Source: Chrysaora quinquecirrha (taxonomy: Eukaryota; Cnidaria; Scyphozoa; Semaeostomeae; Pelagiidae). From it: a stretch of DNA of 64,000 nt. Where the stretch lies: NCBI GenBank assembly GCA_014526335.1, contig JACTAT010000021.1, positions 4,357,533-4,421,532 on the forward strand. The letters run 5' to 3'. The translations under genes and the position numbers were made by a program. The notes below the pieces were generated by a model. It worked only from the letters and a program-made list of their open reading frames with translations. It ran no database searches and had not been told where the DNA came from. Shown in pieces: positions 55,331 to 64,000 of this stretch (position 1 is its first letter; each line of letters starts with the position of its first letter).

Positions 55331-55635
55331 TTCTTAAATTCATAAGCTCGCTAAACTTAGTATCACGTTTTGACTTCATTGAGAATTTCCAGTGCCAAGT
55401 TCCACCGGCCTTGAGCGATCTCATCTCTCAAAAAACTGCTTCGTAATCAATGAATCCTAAGACAAGCCCGTTCAGAATTGTAAACCTAACTGTTTCTGTA
55501 CGAACAGTAATAGGGAATGCTTTGGAAAGCGATCTTTTTGACAAGATTAAAACGTTCAGGCAGGTTTTAATGCTGCCTGGCTGACTCGATATACCGTTGA
55601 TTTGGTTTCATACTGTAGTTGTTTTTTATAGTTCG

Positions 55636-56040
55636 GACACGCTCTTTTTATAAAGAACCTAGCTCAAGGCCTAGTTCCTAAAGTTCCTTATTTTTCGACC
55701 TCTTTTGAGACGATTGTAGTTCCAAAAGTTGCTTAATAGTTCCTTAATTTTAACTGCGCATACAGTTTAATTACTACCGTACAGAGACATTTGCATGTAA
55801 GCAAAGCTCGAGACTACTCAAGGAAACATTTGATACATGCGTGAAGTATAATTTATGTGATTTTCGACTGCAAATGAATGGAACCGGCTTTCTAATTCTG
55901 GATTATTTGCAGTGATAAAAATATTCAACATTGAGAAGTTCCTTAACGATGTTCTTTTTAGTAGTATAAGTTCTTTAAATTTTCGGGCCTTTTACAAGTA
56001 GGTTCCTTATAAGTGGTTCCTTACAAAAAAAAAGCGTGTA
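55636..56040. mobile_element. Small TIR element, AAGGAAC word subfamily
   Basis: GACACGCTCTTTTTATAAAG, AACCTAGC...GTAGGTTCCTTATAAGTGGT, TCCTTACAAA and GCGTGTA. The orientation is opposite to 42176, with the same scaffold. Confidence 0.88.
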
Positions 56041-57370
56041 GTGTGTGTCTAGTCTTTAAGTTCAAGACTGATAACTTTGGTCTTCGAAATAATTGCCTAA
56101 ACAATACCTATAGCTATCATCGGTGTATGTCAAAGTCTTTCAGCGAAACACGCACAACACAGTATTAGAAATAAAAGGACAAATTATGGATCCTTGTGGA
56201 ACGCTTGCACACATAAGAATTGTTCCACCGTTCCACTGCCTATTAGTTGGCTTGGTGGCTTAACCCTAATCCTATTGGGCTTTTTTGATCTAATATGGAC
56301 GGTTTTGTGTGGTTTCTGAATGACCGCCTTCCATATAAGGTAATGTAATGTGACCTATTGTTACTATTATGGGGATTCGTTTGTATCGTATTGTAGCTGA
56401 TGCATAAAGTCATCCTGGTTTGGAAGCTAACATCCACCATACAACAGAACAGTTACAAGATAAGCTAGAAGGGGTGGAAAACACCCCCGTGGATGGAAAA
56501 CACACCCCGGTAGGATTAGGGTTTGAATCTTTAATGTGGGTCAATTTCAGCATTACCTTGTTAACTATCTGGGTACTGAACATGTTGGATCCCTTGGTGC
56601 TAATCTATTTACCGGCTTAACCTCTTGATGTTCTTAACGCGGATGGGAATTGTGAATTTTTGTCAAACAAGTCTACGTGAGGTCAGTTTGGCAATAGGCC
56701 CAATAAAGACAGCACGAACATATGCCTGTTCGCGAGTATCTGAAAGCATCTGAAAATCTGAAAATATTCTCATAAAGTGTCCAGTTTCTTTGGCAAAACG
56801 ACTTCGGAAAGTCATGAAAAAGTTACAGTCACACTGCATTGACTGGTGGAAGAGAAGTAAGAAAAAAAAGAATATCAAGCGACGCTCAAGTCACCCCCCT
56901 TTTTCATTGTTAAAAGACGAAGGTACGCAGTTAGGCATAGTAATTATTACCTATTGTCTAGAGGAAGGTTGAATGTTTTTTGAGTGTGCAAAATTACTTT
57001 CCAAACGTGCGTGCGTACCATGTTTTACTTCTTGCCGACGTGCCCGAAAGCTAGTGGTATACGGGTGGTATAGTGTAGACAAGGTAGTGTCAGCGAAATT
57101 GCATTTACGTGAAGCAGTCAATGATGGCGAAGGCAGGAGGAGGAGTATAAAAGTCCAGAGAGAATGTTTCGCATGTGGTGCTTGGGCTATCTTTTAAACA
57201 ACAACTTGACACAGCCCGCAGACCCCGCAGCCTTCCATCCTTTCTAGGAAAAATGAATTTCAAGCAATCTGTTATGCATTATCAAACAAAAGCATAAGGT
57301 AGTCGTAGTCACGCAAAAGCCTTATGTACATTTTTAATCAAGGCAATAGTTTATAAGAATACACAAGCCC
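56041..57370. other. Intergenic, no gene recognised
   Basis: It contains several short frames (for example 56790-56972, Lys-rich; 56973-57197), none with a recognisable domain. GGATTAGGGTTTGAATC near 56513 is related by inversion to TAACCCTAATCC near 56260, hinting at a decayed inverted-repeat element. Confidence 0.35.
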
Positions 57371-57730
57371 GGAGGGGTACTCCCATTGAGACCAAACAGG
57401 GGGATATAGTCGGTTTGAGGGTCTTACTGAATGACTATCAAATGGTTTATTTAGAGAAATAAAGAAATGATACTGCAACTTAGGGTATTTTATAGTAGCA
57501 ATAACCCGTTACATCTAGTTTTCTGGTGTTTTGAGCTTAGTTTGCAATATTTTGTGTATTTCAATGTGAGAAAACCTTGATTGGATGCTATCAAAACGGC
57601 ATGATTTTTAGCTTCTTATACTACCATTTGGGGGTTATTGTAAAAATTTTACTGCCGTTTGAGAGGCTTTCGCCCTCTTTAGCCATGAATGACTGGACCC
57701 CCTGTTAGGCATCAATGGGAGTACCCCACC
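57371..57730. mobile_element. TIR element with GGAGGGGTACTCCCATTGA ends
   Basis: GGAGGGGTACTCCCATTGA and TCAATGGGAGTACCCCACCC enclose about 360 bp. The first bases GAGGGGTAC are shared with the 4.9-kb element at 43624. Confidence 0.75.
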
Positions 57731-58022
57731 CACGAGATAAGAAGCAACTTGGCCTTGGGTCATAGAATGTTTCGCTCGTCCCTCAATTACTGGTAATAAC
57801 AATGAATCTACTTTGATATTACTTAGCTACAAAACAATTTCTGCACATAAATTATGTATAAGGTTCGAAAATTACAATAAATTGACGATAAAAAGAATTC
57901 GATGCAAGCAAATAAAACAGAGAACAATTCCGCACAGCTTAATTGCTGAAGATTTTTTGCACACTAAGGCGGGATATTCTGCAGATTTTGTATGATAGCG
58001 GTATATTATAAGTAGTAGTTTA

Positions 58023-58461
58023 TACCCTTAAGGGAATTAATTTTTCGCGGAACTTATTTTCGCGGATTTTTCTGCTCAGAAATTTCGCGAAAAGAAACGA
58101 AAATTATTTTCGCCGTTTTTGGCGGACTCGTTGGTGAAGGAAACTTCACGTGAACTTATTTTCGTGGATCAAATTATTTTCATATATAAAGAAAAGGAAA
58201 CAAGGAATAGTTTGAGTTTCTTTCTTTCTTTTTTTGACTAGGAATCTCACAAAAGATTCAAATGATACTGTAAATACAAAAGCAAAAACCATATTTTTGT
58301 TTTTTAAGTGAAATATTTCCCTATATTTGACAAAAGCCTTCAAAATGTCCAGATTTTCCTTAAATTTGTGATATTTCGCGCGAATTTATTTTCGCGGACA
58401 TGACCAAAATCCGTGAAAACCGCGAAAATTAATTCCCGCGAAAATAAATTCCCGTAAGGTA
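58023..58461. mobile_element. TIR element with TTTTCGCGG words
   Basis: TACCCTTAAGGGAATTAATT and TTATTTTCGCGG at the left; CCGCGAAAATTAATTCCCGC and AATTCCCGTAAGGTA at the right. Four or more TTTTCGCGG-type words lie near each end. 439 bp, no coding sense. Confidence 0.8.
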
Positions 58462-60610
58462 TGTGTCTAGGCGTTGAGTTGACGATTAGAAATTTTTGAC
58501 GCTTAGATTAAAAGAACGTTCAGGATTGAAATGGTAGACTCGCTCCATTCAACGAAGCGGTTGTACCCGAGCGAGCGGAGCGGTTGTGTGTTAGCGTAGT
58601 TACTTTTCTTTTGCACAAGGATGAAAGTTATTGGCGGTTTTGGGAGTGGGGAGGCTTGAGTCACCCTGTTTCTCCAGTTCTAACAATTTTCCTATGAAAG
58701 CCGCACAAAGTAGCTCATTTTTCACAGATTGTCAGAAATTCCAGCCTCTTGGTCCCACAAGCCAGAATGCTAAATTTCCGGCATTGCTTTTGCAAAAACC
58801 TATGTCAAGAAAGAAACTCTCAAATGATCTCAGAGTATTAAATATTACCAAATTAAAACGTCTTCATTTGAACACCATGGAATTTCTTCTATGTAAACTG
58901 TATATAGAGATTAAGAGAGGGTATAGAGAGTATGTGTATAGATCATGTCGGTATGACGTCAGACAGCATTAAAATTTTTCGAAATCACATGATATCGAAA
59001 GCAACCAAAACTTAGTCCAGGTACAAAGTTTCACTGTCCAAGCGCTTGTGTTCTTAATTTTATCAGCATTCAAAGTTCCCGATTTCATAAAGGCTTTGAC
59101 CGGAAAAAATGAAACTTTTTACCCCACACGGTCAAAGCTCTTATAGAATCGTAAACTTTGGACGCTCGTAGAATCGATTACACGCGCTGAGATAGTAAAA
59201 CTTTGCACCTAGACTAGTTTTTGGGTGCTTTATACGATTTTCGCATCGAAAGATTGATATCTTGCGATTTCGAAAAATTTAAATTTTACCGAAATGATCT
59301 ATAAACAGTAGAGCACGAAGGTCATTAGTACTTACTACTTTGTTAATTTAACAATTCATTTTTTCTATCAAGCAGTACCAAATCTCAATGTCGAATATTT
59401 CCTTCTGTTCAATCAAAACTTCCTTGCTGTACGCGTACTGATTTGTCAAGCAGTTAAGGCAAGTACTTTTTTGGATCGAACTGTACATTTCTAAATCTGA
59501 CGCATGCAAAATCACCCAAACCAACCCGACGGTGAGAGAACTTCCTTTAAACAACTGATAAAAAGGAATTTTGATTTCGCAAAACGTGTTCGTCCCACGT
59601 CAACTGTTTTGAATCTCAAATTCATGCTTTCTACCCATGTCAGCTGTGCTAGAAAGCACAAAATTTGCTAGCAAAACGCTTTTTAGTCAATATACTAAAA
59701 AGTGCAAACGGAAACCAGCATATCCAGCCTTAGAGATTACTGTACTTGCAATGTATTTCGAAAGAGCCGAGATATTTCAGCTGCCTAAACGAAAATTTTG
59801 AGCAAAACTGATTTCACAAGAGCGACTTTTCTGCAATTCCGAAAAACCGCTCAAAGTTCTTTTGGGAAGATGTTCTTAGTTCAAGAGTACATTTATAGGG
59901 AAAGTGGGAGAGATTTTTATTATAACTGAGCACAACAATAAAGAATGCTAAAACTCCCTTACACGTTTTTTTGGGTTCGATTTCAGCCTGCCTGTTTCTT
60001 ATTCCTGAAGCGATTTTTCACTAACTACCCAACTTTGCTTTTGTGTTTCTTAAATACATAGTTTCGAAGATAGCAAAAACGTTTGACCCAAATTTGATTG
60101 TCGAAAAATATTTCAGACAAGTTTGCAGGAGATTTTAAATCGTTCGGACGGTTAAATGTTTGGACAAAATCTTGTCCGAAAATTTGATCCTCCAAAACTT
60201 TTTTATTCTAATTTGGACTCCCCACTCTTATTAGAACTCCCCGCTTATTAAGATGTGCATTAATATTGGAGTCTGTATTTTTTACTCATTTTACTGTGAT
60301 TTTCTTGTATGCAATTTCACTAACACACTATTTGTTTGTTGTTAGAACTATGGACTGCTAAGCTTATATATGTTATAGTGGATTTAGTACAAAATATTCT
60401 TTTTAACGTAAAACAGTTTTAATAATTCTGAGCACTCATATATTGTTAATTAATACCTTCCAATATACTATTGTAACTAATTAATTACACATTTTATGTA
60501 TTAGAATTTAGTAATAATTTGTAATTGGTTAGGGGCCATCTCGGCCTCTACACCATTATTGAAAAAAAATAGGGCCTGTTCGGACTACATTTCAGCAGAA
60601 AAACCCCACG
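58462..60610. other. Intergenic, no gene recognised
   Basis: Only short frames occur (58631-58972 on plus, 59348-59554 on minus). A short inverted match GGCTTTGACCG / CGGTCAAAGCTC lies near 59092-59140, and a TCGGAC/GTCCGA hairpin near 60150-60180. CCCCGCTTATTAAG near 60238 resembles the 11254 family. Confidence 0.35.
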
Positions 60611-61055
60611 CTAGCAAATCTACACGCAATACTGTGGTAGATACACACTACTGTGGTGGTATATTTTGCGTACTGTGGTGATTTGTTTTGCGTACTGTGG
60701 TGGATAAGCACTAAAGTGGTGGGTTATTATGCTTGATGTGATGGGTTATTATACTTGATGTGGTCATGTTTTTTGCGTACTGTGGTAGATAAGAACTACT
60801 GTGATGGGTTATTACGCTTGATGTGGTGGGTTATTATGCTTGATGTGGTCATGTTTTTTCGTACTGTGGTAGATAAGCACTACTGTGGTGGGTAATTATG
60901 CTTGATGTGGTAGTGTTTTTGCGCACTGTGGTGGATAAGCACTACTGTGGTGGGTAATTATGCTCGATGTGGTGGTGTTTTTGCGCACTGTGGTGGATAA
61001 GCACTACTGTATTGGGTTATTATGCTTGATGTGGTGCTTTATTATGCTTGATGTA
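60611..61055. repeat. CACCACAGTA-family tandem array with one terminal end
   Basis: It starts at GCTAGCAAATCTACACGC and then repeats GTGGTGGGTTATTATGCTTG and GTGGTGGATAAGCACTACTG about five times. The opposite end is not seen. It lies just downstream of the stop codon of the gene that ends at 61137. Confidence 0.75.
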
Positions 61056-61136
61056 CCCAGGAGAAACACAAAAAAGGAAGTTTGGTCTGCAGGAAAGACA
61101 TCCAAGCATCTGCAACAATTCTACAAATGAATCAGT

Positions 61137-63417
61137 TCACCCGGCATTAGCGTCATACAAATCTTCTATCTGATCTAGTCTGTCGATAACAGGTTGAAAT
61201 TGTTTCTGTGATAAACATTTCTCTGCGAATCTTTCGAGTTTCAAACGCAATTTTATAAAAACGGCCATAATTTGCTCAGCAGCTGATGTTTGGCTAGTGG
61301 ACGGCTCTTCGAATGAATCAATAAGCATTTGAGAATTTAGGCCTTCATATTCTTCCTCTATACTAGAGTCCGAAGATGATGATTTGTAGTAGTTTTTCAT
61401 TGGGTCAGACGATAAAGTCGGGGTTTTGATTTCGGAAGTCGTGTCCGAGTCGGAATCGTCATAATCGACTAATCCGACTCTGTGAAATACTGGGAAACTG
61501 CTATCACATTCATCGATATTTCTCATTTGCACATCATCAATGACTCCTTTTTGAATGCCACAACTGCAAGGAGTGGCTTCGAAACATTGGCAATCAGTAC
61601 CAACCATATCAGAATTATTTAAATTATCGGAACGCAGACCAATGCTTGGAGTATTTGTGCTTTTAGGTTCAATATTAGCCGCATCTGCATGGCAGTATTC
61701 GCTACAGAAATAGGTATTGGAGCCACGAACATGTATATTGTTACCGCGAATAGTATTTGTTTCGGTATTAGCATCGGTATTGCATCTGATATTGGAGCAT
61801 GTACTGATATATTTATAAGCATCGGTAGTAGCATTGGCGGTACTGCAATCAGTATTGGTGCTAGTGCTGAAATCAGCATTGATTTTCGTATTGTCGTTTG
61901 CATTGGTATTGACATTTACTTTGGCATTGTCATTAGCAGCGGCAAGAGTGCTGGCATTGCTTCTGGCATTGTTACTGGTAATGATACTGATATCAACTTT
62001 GGCATTGAAATATGCATTTCTATTTGAATTAGCCTTGGCACTTGAATATGAATTGTCATTTGAATTGTAACTGGTATTGGCACAGGTAATTTTATTACTA
62101 TTGCCGTTAGCATTGCTACTTGCATTGGTATTGAAGCCGGTATTGCCATTTGCATCGATAACGGTGTTGGTTTGAGTATCGTAATTGGCAATAACATTGA
62201 TACTTGCATTGTTGGAATTGGCATTACTATTGGCATTGGAATAGGCATTTATGTTGGAATAAGCATCGGCATAGGTAGTAGAATTGTCATTTGAATTGTA
62301 AATAGTATTGAAACAGGTATTGTGATTACTATTGGCATTAGTATTACTACTTAAATTGGTATTGAAATCGGTATTTCCATCTGCATTCATAATGGTGTTG
62401 GTCTGAGTATTGAAACAGGTATTGTGATTGCTGTTGGCATTAGCATTGCTACTTGCATTGGTATTGAAATCGGTATTTCCATCTGCATTCATAATGGTGT
62501 TGGTCTGAGTATTGAAACATGTATTGTGATTATTGCTGGCATTAGCATTGCTACTTGAATCGGTATGGAAATCGGTATTGCCATCTGAATTGATGATGGT
62601 GTTGGCTTTAGTATTGAAACAGGTATTGTGATTGCTGTCGGCATTAGCATTGCTTCTTGCATTGGTATTGAAATCAGTATTGCCATTTGCATTGATAATG
62701 GTGTTGGTCTGAGTATTGAAACATGTATTGTGATTATTGCTGGCATTAGCATTGCTACTTGAATTGGTATTGAAATCGGTATTGCCATTTGCATTGATCA
62801 CGGTGTTGGTCTGAGTATTGAAACAGGTATTGTGATTATTGCTGGCATTAGCATTGCTACTTGAATTGGTATTGAAATCGGTATTGCCATTTGCATTGAT
62901 CACGGTGTTGGTCTGAGTATTGAAACAGGTATTGTGATTATTGCTGGCATTAGCATTGCTACTTGAATTGGTATTGAAATCGGTATTACCATCTGCATTG
63001 ATAATGGTGCAGGGTTTAGTATCGCAATCGTCAGTGACATAGGTAATGGAAATGGCATCGGCATTGGCATTATTGATTGTATTTGACCGCCCAGAAAAAG
63101 TCCTTGCATCGGCATTGGAATAATGGTAGTTAGAAAATGCAGCATCTTCGGAAAAATCAAAATTGCCTACAGGAACGGAAGATATTTCATTACTTCCAGG
63201 AACTTGATAATCAATTCTTCTCATGGCAGCAAGAAAAGACTTGAAGTCTGAAGTCGCTATATCAAGGTAAAGGATCAGTACTTTGTCAAAGCAAGTCTCA
63301 TCTGAAATCAACCAATCAATGCACACCATGTGATCGAAGGATATCTCTCTCAAGAAGCAATAAAATAGACGGTGCGGACAGATGATTTCTTGAAATATTT
63401 CTCTGCATCCACAGCGC
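61137..63417 (-). CDS. Last exon of an Asn-rich repeat protein, family unknown
   Basis: The acceptor TTTATATTTTCCTTCCAG precedes 63417. From there a frame is open for about 760 residues to the stop at 61137. It starts with a Cys-rich segment (RCGCREIFQEIICPHRLFYC, then FDHMVCIDWL). A long Asn/Thr/Ser low-complexity part follows, including about seven tandem units of 34 residues (102 bp; unit words NTDFNTN, SNANASNNHNTCFNTQTNT). After this come a Ser/acidic part (SSSSDSSIEEEYEG) and a helical C-terminus (FIKLRLKLERFAEKCL). The start codon is in an upstream exon; the TTG near 63353 is not a start. All six frames are open in much of the repeat because of its hexamer-like composition. The non-repeat ends support the minus frame, but the function is unknown. 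Confidence 0.6.
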
Positions 63418-63639
63418 CTGGAAGGAAAATATAAAAGTTACTGGAAGGCAAGAGATTATTAGCTGAAAGGTGATTATTAAATGCATTGATAAAACATACA
63501 TACAAAACATACAATCAAACATGCATGCACGCAAAATGCATCTATCCATTCTTACATACATTCTTGCATTACACAAAATGCGGGGCAGCCCCAGATGACG
63601 CGAGGGGCAAGGGGCAAATCACTCCCTAAAAGTGTACGT

Positions 63640-64000
63640 GATTTTTAACCAGGAGTTATTTTTGTACGATTAATGTGCTTAATTTATGATTAATGTGATT
63701 TTTTGTGATTAATATGATTTTTTATGATTAATCTTGAAAGTGTATGTGACTTTATTTTAATTATTTTATGATTTATTTGGTTATTTTTTTATTCATTTGA
63801 TTATTTTGTGATTATTTGATTATTTTGTGATTATTTGATTATTTGTGATTAATTTGATTATTTTGCGAATAATGTGATTTTTATGATTAATTTGATTATT
63901 TGTGATTGATTTGATTTTTTTATCAAACTGGAAAATTTGCGTGATTTTGATTTGATTACTTTGTGATTAATGTGATTATTATTTATCGTTTGATTAATTT
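63640..64000. repeat. AT-rich simple repeat (TGATTATTTTG/TGATTAATGTGATT)
   Basis: Dense tandem variants of GTGATTATTTGATTATTTT and GATTAATGTGATTTTT run to the window edge. No gene. Confidence 0.9.

Noticed and set aside
61619..62248. Alternative long frames on both strands within the Asn-rich repeat
   Set aside because: Hexamer-like composition keeps all frames open; only the minus frame has non-repetitive ends and a matching splice acceptor.

Overview
This looks like AT-rich nuclear DNA from an animal, most likely an anthozoan cnidarian (coral or anemone type). The evidence is: spliced genes with GT/AG introns; intronless class A GPCR genes; a cytochrome P450 of the animal CYP2 clan; a contactin-associated-protein-like fibrinogen domain; and a repeat mix of BEL/Pao, Penelope-like, LINE, hAT, Mutator-like and many small terminal-inverted-repeat (TIR) elements. 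The species cannot be fixed from sequence alone. Intact protein-coding sequence takes up only a small part of the window. Most of the rest is mobile DNA in several nested layers.

Layout. 1-1.1 kb: frameshifted BEL/Pao gag on the minus strand. 1.7-4.4 kb: repeats. 4.56-5.14 kb: terminal exon of a secreted or surface protein with a Caspr-type fibrinogen-like domain. 10-22 kb: a tandem segmental duplication carrying two GPCR genes. The first (14.6 kb) is intact; the second (21.0 kb) has lost one T and is frameshifted. A truncated Penelope-like element lies only in the first copy. 25.5-26.2 kb: single-exon GNAT acetyltransferase, minus strand. 27.5-32.3 kb: a tRNA-derived SINE split by another element, then more TIR elements. 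32.4-38.0 kb: a complete four-exon P450 on the minus strand (499 aa), whose introns hold nested hAT and Mutator-like insertions. 38.7-43.2 kb: foldback elements, a five-copy RFX X-box-like array and a dense run of TIR elements. 43.6-48.8 kb: a nest of insertions. A small TIR element is split by a 4.9-kb TIR element that carries a four-exon gene with no recognised transposase; that gene is broken by a LINE and has two more TIR elements in its introns. 51.7-54.6 kb: a 2.9-kb foldback element with arms made of 174-bp hairpin-bearing tandem repeats and a 10-bp target duplication. 54.8-60.6 kb: repeats with no recognised gene. 61.1-63.4 kb: last exon of an Asn-rich protein with an in-frame 102-bp repeat.

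The most interesting pattern is a superfamily of roughly 25-30 small elements ending in TACAC...GTGTA, with a T-tract and ATAAG just inside. Each subfamily repeats its own 7-base word inside the element (AAGGAAC, AAGCAAC, AAGAAAC, AAGAACA, AAGAATA or AAGAAAG). In two subfamilies with alignable scaffolds the word has changed together at most positions. This suggests several copies of a recognition site changing in step with a DNA-binding protein. No transposase for the family is seen here.
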